The notes: generated by a model from the letters alone, not told the origin. A DNA stretch of 64,000 nucleotides from Burkholderia cenocepacia (GCF_900446215.1 NZ_UAQZ01000018.1:62001-126000); one strand, 5' to 3'; positions 27,986-38,928 are shown, counted from the first letter of the stretch. Program-made: numbers and translations.

Positions 27986-29968
27986 TTAAATGTCCGCTTC
28001 GACGTCGTTGCCCTTTTCCTCGAGCCAGCCGCGCCGCGCGGCTGCCTCGCCCTTGCCCATCAGCATCGTCATCCGTGCGACGGTCGCCTCGTAGTCGAGC
28101 TCGCCGAGCTTCACCGGCATCAGGCGGCGCGTGTCGGGGTTCATCGTCGTGTCCCACAACTGCTCGGCGCTCATTTCGCCGAGGCCCTTGAAGCGGCTGA
28201 TGCTCCACTGCGTGTCGCGCACGCCGTCCTTGCGCAGCTTGTCGAGGATCGCCTCGAGCTCGCCGTCGTCGAGCGCATAGAGCTTCTGTGCGGGCTTCTT
28301 GCCGCGCGCGGGCGCATCGACGCGGAACAGCGGCGGGCGCGCGACGTACACGTGGCCGCGCTCGATCAGCTGCGGGAAATGCTTGAAGAACAGCGTGAGC
28401 AGCAGCACCTGGATGTGCGAGCCGTCGACGTCCGCGTCCGACAGGATGCAGATCTTGCCGTAGCGCAGGTTCGACAGGTCGACGCCGTCGTCCGGGCTGT
28501 GCGGATCGACGCCGATCGCGACCGAGATGTCGTGCACCTCGTTGTTCGCGAACAGGCGGTCCCGCTCGGTTTCCCACGTGTTCAGCACCTTGCCGCGCAG
28601 CGGCAGGATCGCCTGGTATTCCTTGTCGCGGCCCATCTTCGCGGAGCCGCCCGCCGAGTCGCCCTCGACGAGGAACAGTTCGTTGCGCGCGATATCTTCG
28701 GTCTCGCAGTCCGTCAGCTTGCCGGGCAGCACCGCGACGCCCGAGCTCTTGCGCTTCTCGACCTTCTGGCCCGCGCGCGTGCGCGCCTGCGCCTGCTTGA
28801 TCACGAGTTCGGCGAGCTTCTTGCCGTGCTCGACGTGCTGGTTCAGCCACAGTTCGAGCGCCGGACGCGAGAACGACGACACGAGCTTCACCGCGTCGCG
28901 GCTGTTCAGCCGCTCCTTGATCTGCCCCTGGAACTGCGGATCGAGCACCTTCGCGGACAGCACGAAGGACACGCGCGCGAACACGTCTTCCGCGAGCAGC
29001 TTCACGCCCTTCGGCTGCAGGTTGTGCAGCTCGACGAAGCTCTTCACCGCCTGGTAGAGACCTTCGCGCAGGCCCGACTCGTGCGTGCCGCCGGCCGGCG
29101 TCGGAATCAGGTTCACGTACGACTCGCGCACGAGCGAACCTTCCTCGCTCCATGCGACGACCCACGACGCGCCTTCGCCCTCGGCGAAGGTTTCGTCGGT
29201 CGAACGCGAATCGGCGAAACGCTCGCCTTCGAACAGCGGAATCAGCAGCTCGCTGCCGTTCATTTCGTCGAGCAGGTAGCCGCGCAGGCCGTCTTCGTAC
29301 TTCCACGTCTGGCGCTCGCCCGTCTTTTCGTTGACGAGCACGACCTCGACGCCCGGCAACAGCACCGCCTTCGAGCGCAGCAGACGCTGCAGCTCGCCGA
29401 GCGGCAGGTTCGGCGAATCGAAGTATTTCGGATTCGGCCACACCTGCACGCGCGTGCCGGATTTCTTCTCGCCGCGCCCCACCGCCTGCGTCGCGAGCGG
29501 CTTGACCACGTCGCCTTCCGCGAAGCCGAGCTCGGCCATCTTGCCGTCGCGCCAGACCGTCACGTCGAGTCGCGTCGCGAGTGCGTTCGTCACCGATACG
29601 CCGACGCCGTGCAGGCCGCCCGAGAACGTATACGCGCCGCCCGCGGCCTTGTCGAACTTGCCGCCCGCGTGCAGGCGCGTGAACACGATCTCGACGACCG
29701 GCACGCCTTCTTCGGGATGCATGCCGAACGGGATGCCGCGGCCGTCGTCCTCGACCGAGACCGACTGGTCGGCGTGCAGCGTGACCGTGATCTGCTTGCC
29801 GTAGCCGCCGAGCGCCTCGTCGGACGCGTTGTCGATGACTTCCTGGATGATGTGCAGCGGATTCTCGGTACGGGTGTACATGCCGGGCCGCTGCTTGACC
29901 GGCTCGAGACCCTTGAGCACCTTGATCGATGCTTCGCTATAGGCCGCGCTGGGTTTCTTCGTTGACAT
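27986..29968 (-). CDS. parE: DNA topoisomerase IV subunit B (ParE)
   Basis: The 660-residue ATPase subunit of topoisomerase IV. The GHKL motifs (EVIDNASDEAL and DDGRGIPFGMH) are N-terminal. The TOPRIM motif EGDSAGGSA is at about residues 434-442 and SDADVDGSH further on. It works with ParC as a heterotetramer. It is the first gene of the parE-parC operon, and its upstream region holds DnaA-box-like repeats. Confidence 0.96.
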   Translation of the reverse strand: MSTKKPSAAYSEASIKVLKGLEPVKQRPGMYTRTENPLHIIQEVIDNASDEALGGYGKQITVTLHADQSVSVEDDGRGIPFGMHPEEGVPVVEIVFTRLHAGGKFDKAAGGAYTFSGGLHGVGVSVTNALATRLDVTVWRDGKMAELGFAEGDVVKPLATQAVGRGEKKSGTRVQVWPNPKYFDSPNLPLGELQRLLRSKAVLLPGVEVVLVNEKTGERQTWKYEDGLRGYLLDEMNGSELLIPLFEGERFADSRSTDETFAEGEGASWVVAWSEEGSLVRESYVNLIPTPAGGTHESGLREGLYQAVKSFVELHNLQPKGVKLLAEDVFARVSFVLSAKVLDPQFQGQIKERLNSRDAVKLVSSFSRPALELWLNQHVEHGKKLAELVIKQAQARTRAGQKVEKRKSSGVAVLPGKLTDCETEDIARNELFLVEGDSAGGSAKMGRDKEYQAILPLRGKVLNTWETERDRLFANNEVHDISVAIGVDPHSPDDGVDLSNLRYGKICILSDADVDGSHIQVLLLTLFFKHFPQLIERGHVYVARPPLFRVDAPARGKKPAQKLYALDDGELEAILDKLRKDGVRDTQWSISRFKGLGEMSAEQLWDTTMNPDTRRLMPVKLGELDYEATVARMTMLMGKGEAAARRGWLEEKGNDVEADI

Positions 29969-29998
29969 AGGCGCTGAATTTCGTCATTCATCGGGACG

Positions 29999-30021
29999 TT
30001 GTCCACACCTCGTGTGGATAA
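29999..30021. promoter_or_regulatory. DnaA-box-like inverted pair upstream of parE
   Basis: TGTGGATAA at 30013-30021 is the exact complement of the consensus DnaA box TTATCCACA. TTGTCCACA at 29999-30007 faces it with one mismatch, so the two boxes form an inverted pair. A third partial copy, TGGACAA, lies at 30027-30033. They are 31-53 bases upstream of the parE start. Confidence 0.5.
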
Positions 30022-30188
30022 CGTCGTGGACAAAACGTTGAGTTCCGTAAAAAAGCGAATCGAAACAACGGTGTGCTTGGACTGCTCCGAAAGCGGGCGC
30101 GCGGCGTGCGCTGCGCGCCCCTGAACGCGCGGTATTTTACTGGTTCCGCGTGGCGCGCCAATCGCGGGATCGGCGCGCGCGGCACGCG

Positions 30189-32138
<1,950 letters not shown>

Positions 32139-32404
32139 GGGGAGACGGCGAAGAGAGAAATCGGAAGCGCCCATTGTACCGGGCGCGCGGGCCGGTATCG
32201 GCTTGGCTGGATGGACGAGCGCCGCAGGTTGCGCCTGAAGTGCGTCGGCGCGGGGCCGTGAGCGGGTTGCGGGCGGTTTTTCGCTTTGGTGCCAGTCGCC
32301 GTTTACGTGCCCGCGTAAACGGCCGAACGCCGGCCGGATGCCCGCGGCCGGCCGATCGGTCGATCCCGTGCGCGGCGCGGCGAGCGCCGGCGCGGGACGT
32401 GCGG

Positions 32405-32809
32405 TTATTTCACGTTGATCGTGATCGTCGAGCTCAGTTCGGGACCGTACGAACGGTGCGCGCCGTCACCGAGCTGCAGCGTCAGCGTGTGCTGGCCAGG
32501 CGGCAGCTTCACGTCGGTTTCGGTCTGGGCCTTGCCGAAATGCAGCGAATGGTCGGTCGCCGGGATCACGTCGCCCTTCGGCACCGGCTTGCCGTCGATC
32601 AGCAGATGATGATGACCGGTATCCGGGGTCATGTCGCCGGCCGGCTTGAGCGCCATGCCTTCGAGACCGAACTTCACGTGCACGGGGCTCGACACCGTCG
32701 CGCCGTCCTGCGGCTCGACGAAGAACACACGCGCTTCGGCGCGCGCGAGCGTCGATACGGCCAGCGCCGCGACACAGACTGCACCCGCGATCCACTTTCT
32801 GTTGAGCAT
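32405..32809 (-). CDS. Secreted DUF4399 protein
   Basis: A 134-residue protein with a clear signal peptide (MLNRKWIAGAVCVAALAVSTLARA, stated in parts: basic start, hydrophobic core, cleavage near ARA-EA). The mature part has the DUF4399 features FFVEPQDGATVSSPVHVKFGL-like, TGHHHLLID and PPGQHTLTLQLGD. It is probably periplasmic and of unknown function. AAGGAGG precedes the start. Confidence 0.85.
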   Translation of the reverse strand: MLNRKWIAGAVCVAALAVSTLARAEARVFFVEPQDGATVSSPVHVKFGLEGMALKPAGDMTPDTGHHHLLIDGKPVPKGDVIPATDHSLHFGKAQTETDVKLPPGQHTLTLQLGDGAHRSYGPELSSTITINVK

Positions 32810-33007
32810 CGTTTCCTCCTTCAGATTGACAGGCTCACGAAGCATACACTGCATGCCCGACCGACGCGACGGCGCCGGTTGTTCGCGATGCGTACGTTTA
32901 AAACGACGTTGCGCAGGCGTTCGGCGAAATTCCGGTACCATTGCGCCTTTCGTCCGCCGGCCAGGCTGCGGACGGCATCGCCGAATTTTCATTATCCCGA
33001 GCGCAAC

Positions 33008-33190
33008 ATGAGCGAAGTAACCGAATACCAGAGCTGGGTCTGCCTGATTTGCGGGTGGGTCTACAACGAAGCGGAAGGGCTGCCCGACGAAGGCATTCCG
33101 GCCGGCACGCGTTTCGCCGACATTCCGGCGGACTGGCGCTGCCCGCTGTGCGACGTGGGCAAGGAAGATTTCGTCGTCGTCGATTTCTGA
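33008..33190 (+). CDS. Rubredoxin
   Basis: A 60-residue rubredoxin. One iron is bound by four cysteines in two knuckles, CLICGWVYN (about residue 12) and CPLCDVGK (about 45). It carries electrons in the cytosol, for example to alkane hydroxylase or oxygen-detoxifying enzymes; no partner gene is adjacent. The ATG at 33008 gives the standard N-terminus. Confidence 0.93.
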   Translation: MSEVTEYQSWVCLICGWVYNEAEGLPDEGIPAGTRFADIPADWRCPLCDVGKEDFVVVDF

Positions 33191-33338
33191 TTTTCCGTTT
33201 CGATCGCGGTTGATTACGCGATACGCGCGTCGCGGGGGCATTCCGCCCCGCCGACGCGCCGCGCGTTTGCTATACTCTGCGCGCTGTCCACACCGCCGTC
33301 CGGTTCGCCTTCTTTTGCGCGAATGCCCGGATATGGCT

Positions 33339-33413
33339 CTCCCCGTAGTTCAATGGATAGAACAAGCGCCTCCTAAGCGCTAGATACAGGTTCGATTCCT
33401 GTCGGGGGGACCA
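33339..33413 (+). tRNA. tRNA-Arg (CCT anticodon)
   Basis: All four arms fold: acceptor CTCCCCG with CGGGGGG (one T-G pair), D stem GTTC/GAAC, anticodon stem AGCGC/GCGCT with loop CTCCTAA (anticodon CCT at 33372-33374), and T arm ACAGG-TTCGATT-CCTGT. The 3' CCA is encoded. It reads AGG codons, which are rare in GC-rich Burkholderia. Confidence 0.95.
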
Positions 33414-33454
33414 GACAAGCTCCATGCCTCCCCCGATTCACAAGAACTCCCCGC

Positions 33455-34231
33455 TCAAGCAACGACAACCGTAAACTCAACCCCCGACTCAAAATCCAGT
33501 GTCGTAGTCGAAAACCGCGGCTCCTCGTCGAGGTATTGCTTGTACGGTCGCACGGCGTCCTCGGCCGTGTACATGTTGTCGGCCAGCACGACCGATCCCG
33601 GCCGCAGCAGGCGCTCGATCTGCTTGAACAGCTTCAGATAGGCGTCGGCCCAGACGTCGATAAACACCATGTCGACAGTCCCGTCCAGCTCAGCAACCGT
33701 GTCGAACACATCGCCCTCCCGCACGTCGACATAGGCCTCCAGGCCCGCAGTTTCGACGTGGTCGCGCAAACGCGCGCACTTGCGCGCATCGCATTCAGTC
33801 GCGATGACCACGCCACGGCCCAACGTCCGCAGCGCATCGGCGAAATACAGGGTCGACACACCGCAGGAACTGCCGAGTTCGAGAATTCTGGTCGGCCGTT
33901 GCGCGAGCACCATGTTGCGCAAGAACCTTCCCGTTTCCGCCGACACGGCCAACGATAGCGCACTGCCCGCCGACGATTCGAAATCTTCGGTGAACAGGCC
34001 GAACGTTTCGAGAAACCGCCCTCGCAACCTCGGGGCGAGTGCTTCGTATTCGTCGACGAGCGTCGGAAACGCCTCGTTCGGCCCCTGGAACTGCGCGCGG
34101 GCGCGGGCGATGATTTCGCGCTGGCTCTCTTCATGAAGCCGTTGCAAAAGAGCGTGGGTAGTAGAAACCAAGTGCGTTCCTTGATGAGTTTGATCACGTA
34201 GACGGCGTATCCAGCGACTGCTATCCGCCAT
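33455..34231 (-). CDS. Class I SAM-dependent O-methyltransferase-like protein
   Basis: The product of up to 258 residues has the Rossmann motif RILELGSSCGVSTLYFADAL and the acidic DMVFIDVWADAYL and VVLADNMY segments of the catechol-O-methyltransferase-like (Methyltransf_3) family. The substrate is unknown. The ATG at 34231 lacks a good ribosome-binding site; a TTG at 34171 preceded by AAGGAA may be the real start and would give 238 residues. It is the last gene of the sigma factor/membrane protein/ferredoxin run. Confidence 0.82.
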   Translation of the reverse strand: MADSSRWIRRLRDQTHQGTHLVSTTHALLQRLHEESQREIIARARAQFQGPNEAFPTLVDEYEALAPRLRGRFLETFGLFTEDFESSAGSALSLAVSAETGRFLRNMVLAQRPTRILELGSSCGVSTLYFADALRTLGRGVVIATECDARKCARLRDHVETAGLEAYVDVREGDVFDTVAELDGTVDMVFIDVWADAYLKLFKQIERLLRPGSVVLADNMYTAEDAVRPYKQYLDEEPRFSTTTLDFESGVEFTVVVA

Positions 34232-34277
34232 CAGGCCTGCGGCGCTACCGCTCCATCATCGGCGAGCACGGGCGACG

Positions 34278-34574
34278 CTATGCCCTTCTCGCGAGCGTGA
34301 TCGCGCGCTCGGGACACGCCGTCACGCAAAGCCCGCATGACCGACAGGCTTGCGCATTCGGCGTGTACGCGACCTTCATTCCATGCACGCGCAGCTTCAA
34401 GCGATGCATCAGACCGAGGTCGAGATAATCGGCCTCGTCGATGCGCCGGACCTCGAACACGTTTTCGGGGCAAACGGTGACGCAATCGCCCTTGCCTTCG
34501 CAACGCTTCAGATCGACGACCGGCGCAATCACGCCCGCCTTCTGCTTGCAGTCGGCCGCTGATTTCTCGCGCAT
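34278..34574 (-). CDS. 4Fe-4S ferredoxin-like protein
   Basis: The 98-residue protein has two cysteine motifs. The first is CEGKGDCVTVCPE (about residue 24), a widened C-x5-C-x3-C form; the second is CRSCGLCVTACPERA (about 78), a standard 4Fe-4S motif. It is probably a soluble electron carrier. GGAGGAGT precedes the ATG at 34574. It lies two bases after the membrane-protein gene, so the two are co-translated. The redox partner is not visible. Confidence 0.87.
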   Translation of the reverse strand: MREKSAADCKQKAGVIAPVVDLKRCEGKGDCVTVCPENVFEVRRIDEADYLDLGLMHRLKLRVHGMKVAYTPNAQACRSCGLCVTACPERAITLARRA

Positions 34575-34576
34575 GG

Positions 34577-34885
34577 TCACTCCTCCGTGGGCCGCTTGCC
34601 GCGCGACCGCCATGCGGCCCGGAACTGCTCGCGCTCTTCCGGCGTCATGGCTTCCCACTTGCGCCAGTGGCGCCGGCCGTGCCAGCCGCGGTGTCCGCGG
34701 AATCCGCCGAACAGGATGCGGCTCAACACGAGCAGGCCCAGCGCATGAGCGAAGTCGATCGTCCGGGCGCCAACGAATAGCGCCGGCATCACCCAGTTCC
34801 ACAACATCATCACGACCCCACCGAGCACGCCGATGGCCACCACCACGAGCAGCGCCTTGCCCGCACATCTGATTCGAAAATTCAT
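34577..34885 (-). CDS. Small membrane protein with basic cytoplasmic tail
   Basis: A 102-residue protein with two hydrophobic segments (about residues 8-30 and 40-58) and a strongly basic tail rich in Arg, Trp and His (GFRGHRGWHGRRHWRKW) ending in a charged helix. GAGGAG precedes the start. It sits between an ECF sigma gene and a ferredoxin gene. It might act as an atypical membrane anti-sigma factor, but there is no recognisable zinc-binding anti-sigma motif, so that is only a guess. Confidence 0.75.
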   Translation of the reverse strand: MNFRIRCAGKALLVVVAIGVLGGVVMMLWNWVMPALFVGARTIDFAHALGLLVLSRILFGGFRGHRGWHGRRHWRKWEAMTPEEREQFRAAWRSRGKRPTEE

Positions 34886-34897
34886 CCGTCGACTCCT

Positions 34898-35452
34898 CTA
34901 GATATCCAGTTCGTCGTAAATGGGTTGCAGTCGAGCACGCAGATGCAGGACCGCGTAGCGTTTGCGCGCGAGCAGCGTATTGAGCGTGACACCGCTTTGC
35001 GCGGCCATCTCCTTGAAGGACTGTCCTTCCAGCTCGTGCGCGATGAAAACCTCGCGCTGATTCGCCGGCAACTCGTCGAGCGCATCCTGCAACGCCTTGA
35101 GCAACAGCGTGCGAGCGTAGAGCGCCTCGGGGCCGGCATCGTGCGCCGGCAGCGCCAGATCCAGGCGATACTCGCTGTCCGCTTCGTCGTCGGCGTCGAG
35201 CAGATCGGTCAGCGGTTGCTCCTTCTTCTTGCGAAAACGATCGATGATGCGGTTGCGCGCGGTACGGAACAGCCACGCGCTCGCCTGTTCGATTGGCGCG
35301 GGAAGTCGATAGGCCTGTACGAATTCGTGAAGCACATCCTGCAGAACGTCCTCGGCATCGTCCGGGTCGCGGATCCGGCGCCGAATGAAATTCCCTAGCC
35401 TCGTTCGTTCACGCATCACCGTCGCAGTGATGTCGCGGTCTGGGTCGGTCAT
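34898..35452 (-). CDS. ECF-type RNA polymerase sigma factor
   Basis: A 184-residue sigma-70 family factor of the ECF class. Region 2 (RDPDDAEDVLQDVLHEFV and LFRTARNRIIDRFR) and region 4 (LPANQREVFIAHELEGQSFKEMA, stated in parts) are clear. It would direct RNA polymerase to stress or envelope genes. The frame extends to an ATG at 35479; neither start has a good ribosome-binding site. It heads a run with a membrane protein, a ferredoxin and a methyltransferase. Confidence 0.88.
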   Translation of the reverse strand: MTDPDRDITATVMRERTRLGNFIRRRIRDPDDAEDVLQDVLHEFVQAYRLPAPIEQASAWLFRTARNRIIDRFRKKKEQPLTDLLDADDEADSEYRLDLALPAHDAGPEALYARTLLLKALQDALDELPANQREVFIAHELEGQSFKEMAAQSGVTLNTLLARKRYAVLHLRARLQPIYDELDI

Positions 35453-35653
35453 CGTTTGCGAAGTGGGTGGCGGTTCCATGCGTCTGAAGACGTTTCAGGC
35501 GCGCGAATATTGTGGCGAGCGTGAAAAATTTTCGGTGGTACGCGTCGGCTTCACTGCGCTGCAGTCGTTTCAAGGAACAGGCCCGATATGGCACCAGCCC
35601 GTCGTCGCAGGAATCGATTGACTCCCCGCATCAACCCGAAGTACACTTCGCGC

Positions 35654-35730
<77 letters not shown>

Positions 35731-35739
35731 AATGCCGAA

Positions 35740-35769
35740 GCCCGCTTTGCGAAAGCAAGCGGGCTTTTT
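35740..35769 (+). terminator. Terminator after initiator tRNA-Met
   Basis: GCCCGCTT (35740-35747) pairs with AAGCGGGC (35757-35764) and is followed by TTTTT (35765-35769), ten bases after the tRNA CCA end. Confidence 0.88.
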
Positions 35770-35954
35770 GCTGTCCGGCGGTCCGGGGATGTGGCTTGCG
35801 CGTGCAGCGCAACTAAGGTATGCGAACGGCGATGCAATCGCGCGTTCCCCACGACGTGCGACACGTAATCGCAGCTCGTCCATTCGCCGCCGACATGCAG
35901 CGAACGTTGCGTAGAATTCCGAACCTTCTTCGGTTCAGCACACGGACTTCTCGA

Positions 35955-36287
35955 ATGATTCGAACGATCGCGGCACTCGTCGTGCTTTCGGCGATGACCG
36001 CCGTGGCCAACGCCGCCGACACCGGCACGGCCCCCACCAAGCAACGCTACGTCAGCCCGGGCATCGCCAACGTCACTGCCTCGGCAGCCCCGCGCCCGGA
36101 AAGCACCGCCTCCAACGCCCGCTGTCGGGAACTGGCCGCCGGCATCGACGCGGTCACGCACTCACCGGACCGCGGCCAGAAGGTCGTGCGCGGGATGGGC
36201 CCGGACGGCAAGCCACGCAACGAACTGCGCGCCTACGACAAACGGGCCGATCTGGAAGCCGAGCACCAGCGCCTCGGCTGCCAGTAA
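35955..36287 (+). CDS. Small secreted hypothetical protein
   Basis: A 110-residue protein with a signal peptide (IRTIAALVVLSAMTAVANA, cleavage before AD). The mature part has two cysteines, in NARCRELAAGID and at the extreme C-terminus (RLGCQ), that could form a disulphide. The C-terminal half (KVVRGMGPDGKPRNELRAYD) is charged. I do not recognise the family, but such proteins recur in Burkholderia. The upstream in-frame ATG at 35820 is unlikely. Confidence 0.72.
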   Translation: MIRTIAALVVLSAMTAVANAADTGTAPTKQRYVSPGIANVTASAAPRPESTASNARCRELAAGIDAVTHSPDRGQKVVRGMGPDGKPRNELRAYDKRADLEAEHQRLGCQ

Positions 36288-36339
36288 CGAACAACGCCGC
36301 ACACGCCCCCACCCGGCCAATCCGCGCCGGGCAGCGGCC

Positions 36340-37080
36340 TTACGCGTTCGCGCCGCCGTCGATCGTCAATCCGGTCCCGTTGATCGACCGCCCTTCCGGT
36401 CCGACGACGAACGCCACGAGCGCGGCCACGTCGTCGGCCTTGCCGTACTGCTGAATCGCCATCCGCGAACGCTGCGCATCGGCATGCGCGCCATCGGCCG
36501 GGTTCATGTCGGTATCGGTCGACCCCGGATGCACGATGTTGACCGTGATGCCGCGCGGGCCGAGATCGCGCGCGAGCCCCTGCGTCCAGCCGATCAGCGC
36601 GGCCTTGCTCGCCGCATAGAGGCTCATCCCCGCATCGGGCACGCGCGTCGCGAGGCAACTGCCGGTCGACACGATGCGCCCGCCCTCGCCGAGATGCCGC
36701 GCCGCCGCCTGCGACGCGACGATCACCGCGCGCACGTTCACGTTCAGCGTCGCGTCGATGTCGTCGAGCGTGAGGTCGTCGAGCGATCCGGCCCGGAAAA
36801 TCCCCGCGTTGTTGACGAGGATGTCGAGTCCGCCGAATGCCTCCGCGACACGATCGACCGCGTTGCGCACGGCGACCGGATCGGCGCTGTCGGCCTGGAT
36901 CGCGATGGCGCGCCGGCCCAGCGCCTCGATGCCGGCGACCACGGCCTGCGCCCGCTCGGCCGATTTTTCATACGTGATCGCGACGTCCGCGCCGTCGGCC
37001 GCCAGCCGTTTCGCGATCGCCGCGCCGATGCCGCGGCTGCCGCCCGTGACGAGTGCACGCTTGCCCTGAAGTCGGTTCAT
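36340..37080 (-). CDS. SDR-family oxidoreductase
   Basis: A 246-residue classical short-chain dehydrogenase/reductase. The cofactor motif TGGSRGIG is near residue 12, NNAG near 90, and the catalytic Ser and YxxxK are in STGSC and YAASKAAL. The substrate is unknown. AGGAAAGGAACC precedes the ATG at 37080. It diverges from a TetR-type gene that probably represses it. Confidence 0.9.
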   Translation of the reverse strand: MNRLQGKRALVTGGSRGIGAAIAKRLAADGADVAITYEKSAERAQAVVAGIEALGRRAIAIQADSADPVAVRNAVDRVAEAFGGLDILVNNAGIFRAGSLDDLTLDDIDATLNVNVRAVIVASQAAARHLGEGGRIVSTGSCLATRVPDAGMSLYAASKAALIGWTQGLARDLGPRGITVNIVHPGSTDTDMNPADGAHADAQRSRMAIQQYGKADDVAALVAFVVGPEGRSINGTGLTIDGGANA

Positions 37081-37157
37081 GTCGGTTCCTTTCCTCATTT
37101 ATGTAACGACCGACACAGAATGTGGCAAGTTGCGCCGCACAGTCAATTGATTTATTT

Positions 37158-37169
37158 TATCGATCGATA
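37158..37169. promoter_or_regulatory. Palindrome in the SDR/TetR divergent promoter
   Basis: TATCGATCGATA is a perfect 12-base palindrome in an AT-rich stretch 27 bases before the TetR start. It is a likely TetR-family operator controlling both divergent genes. Confidence 0.5.
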
Positions 37170-37195
37170 CAGATATCGACGAAGGAACGGACGCA

Positions 37196-37819
37196 ATGGC
37201 TGAACGAGGCCGACCGAGAAGCTTCGACAAGGAAGCGGCGCTGGATCGCGCGATGGAGGTGTTCTGGCGTCTCGGCTACGAAGGAGCGTCGATGACGGAC
37301 CTGACGACCGCGATGGGCATCGCGTCGCCGAGCCTGTATGCGGCCTTCGGCAGCAAGGAAGCGTTGTTCCGGCAAGCGCTCGAGCATTACGGCGCAACCG
37401 AGGGGCGGGAAATCTGGGGGGGCGTCGAACGGGCGGCCAGTGCGCACGACGCCGTGCAGCGCTACCTGATGGATACCGCGCGCGTGTTCACGCGGCGCTC
37501 GAAGCCGGCCGGCTGTCTGATCGTGCTGTCGGCGCTGCATCCGGCCGAACGTTCCGATACGGTCCGGCAAACGTTGATCGCGATGCGCGAGCACACGGTC
37601 GACGCGCTGCGGGAGCGGCTCGCGCAAGGCGTCGCGACCGGCGAAATATCCGCGCACGCGAATCTCGACGCGATCGCCCGCTACTACGTGACGGTTCAAC
37701 AGGGCATGTCGATTCAGGCGCGCGACGGCGCGAGCCGCCGCGATCTGGAGGCCATCGCGCAGGCCGCGCTGGCCGCCTGGCCGGCGCTCGTCGGCACGAG
37801 CGGCGCGGCCGGTGCGTAG
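37196..37819 (+). CDS. TetR/AcrR-family regulator
   Basis: A 207-residue repressor-type protein. The N-terminal helix-turn-helix reads GASMTDLTTAMGIASPSLYA (about residues 30-49), followed by FGSKEALFRQAL, both typical of TetR proteins. The C-terminal ligand domain has a cysteine in KPAGCLIVLSAL, as in the group with a redox- or electrophile-responsive Cys. It is divergent from the SDR gene and probably controls it. Confidence 0.9.
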   Translation: MAERGRPRSFDKEAALDRAMEVFWRLGYEGASMTDLTTAMGIASPSLYAAFGSKEALFRQALEHYGATEGREIWGGVERAASAHDAVQRYLMDTARVFTRRSKPAGCLIVLSALHPAERSDTVRQTLIAMREHTVDALRERLAQGVATGEISAHANLDAIARYYVTVQQGMSIQARDGASRRDLEAIAQAALAAWPALVGTSGAAGA

Positions 37820-37840
37820 CGGCAGGACGCCGCCGAAAGG

Positions 37841-38341
37841 TTACTGCTTCACAGCTTGCTGCACGTCCTTCGACGCATGCCACACGCGATAGCGCACGTC
37901 GAAGCCGTCCGGCACATAGACGACGAGCGGCAGGCGGCTGTTGTAGCGCAGCAGCTGGCCGTCACCGCGCACCTGCACGAAGCGTTGCTGCGGCGTCTGG
38001 CCCGGGCATGCCATCAGCGTCGATGCCGGCCCTTTCACGTCGGTGAGCCGGTAATACGTGTAGCCCCAGCCCTTCACGTCCTCGGCGGTCAGCTCGCCGC
38101 CGAACCACTGCTGGTTGCAGTCGGTCTGCAGCGTCTTGCCGATCATCAGCTCGACGCGCGCATCGCCCTCGTTCTCGAGCGCGGGCAGCGCGATCACGAC
38201 GCGCTGCTGGCCGGCCGCGGCCTGCGGGAACATCTTGATCGACTCCGCCGGCACGGCGGGCGCGGAGGCCGGCGCGGCCACGCAGGCGGCGGCCGTCGTC
38301 ACGCAGAAAGCGGCCAGCGCGGCCCGGATCGCGAATTTCAT
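37841..38341 (-). CDS. eco: Ecotin, periplasmic serine-protease inhibitor
   Basis: A 166-residue protein with a signal peptide (KFAIRAALAAFCVTTAAACV, stated in part) and a full ecotin domain. The reactive loop reads STLMACPG with Met at P1, as in E. coli ecotin, so it should inhibit trypsin-, chymotrypsin- and elastase-like proteases. The loop cysteine and that in TDCNQQW form the conserved disulphide. AGGAG precedes the ATG at 38341. Ecotin protects bacteria from host neutrophil proteases. Confidence 0.93.
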   Translation of the reverse strand: MKFAIRAALAAFCVTTAAACVAAPASAPAVPAESIKMFPQAAAGQQRVVIALPALENEGDARVELMIGKTLQTDCNQQWFGGELTAEDVKGWGYTYYRLTDVKGPASTLMACPGQTPQQRFVQVRGDGQLLRYNSRLPLVVYVPDGFDVRYRVWHASKDVQQAVKQ

Positions 38342-38484
38342 CGATGTGCTCCTGAAAAACAAATGAGCCCCGGATGCTAACACTTTCGTCGCAAGACCTT
38401 ACGAGCCTGTAATTTGGCGACACAATTGCAAACAGCCGGCAATCCCCGGGCGCGGTACTTATAGCGCAACCAACGGAGAACATC

Positions 38485-38811
38485 ATGCTGAAGCTCATTG
38501 CTGCCGCCGGCGTCGCCACCCTGCTGGCCGGCTGCGTCGTCGCCCCGGACGCCGGATACGGCTACGGGCAGCCCTACTATTCCGATCCCGGCTACGCGTA
38601 CGCGCCGTCCCCCGTGTACGGCACGGTCAATATCTGGGGCGGTGGCGGCGGACGCGACTGGGATCGCGGCCGGCGTGACTACCACCACTGGGACGGCGAT
38701 CGCGGCAACCGTGGCAACGGCTGGTGGCGCGGCGGCGGACGCCGCGGCGACTGGAACGAAGGCGGGGGTGGCGGACACGGTCGCGGCGACGGCGGCGGGC
38801 ATCGCCACTGA
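38485..38811 (+). CDS. Gly/Arg/His-rich lipoprotein
   Basis: A 108-residue lipoprotein with lipobox LLAGC at residues 13-17. The mature part is Tyr/Pro-rich (GYGYGQPYYSDPGYAYAPSP), then a Gly/Arg/Asp/His-rich low-complexity tail. The histidines could bind metal. GGAG precedes the start, and a strong terminator follows. No family is recognised beyond YXWGQ-like envelope proteins. Confidence 0.75.
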   Translation: MLKLIAAAGVATLLAGCVVAPDAGYGYGQPYYSDPGYAYAPSPVYGTVNIWGGGGGRDWDRGRRDYHHWDGDRGNRGNGWWRGGGRRGDWNEGGGGGHGRGDGGGHRH

Positions 38812-38899
38812 CGCGCAATTGCAACCGTTTGTATCCACGCACGGCCCGCCGATGGCCGGCGGCGCGCCATGCAGGGGTACGGACGACCACACAAAAGAC

Positions 38900-38928
38900 A
38901 AAGGCCCTCGCATCGAGCGAGGGCCTTT
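38900..38928. terminator. Bidirectional terminator
   Basis: AAAGGCCCTCGC (38900-38911) pairs perfectly with GCGAGGGCCTTT (38917-38928) around a five-base loop. It lies between two converging genes, the lipoprotein and the Tyr/Gln-rich protein. Confidence 0.85.

Noticed and set aside
25535..29965. Plus-strand open frame of about 1476 codons opposite parE-parC
   Set aside because: Antisense shadow; composition is low-complexity and the opposite strand encodes two well-known proteins.
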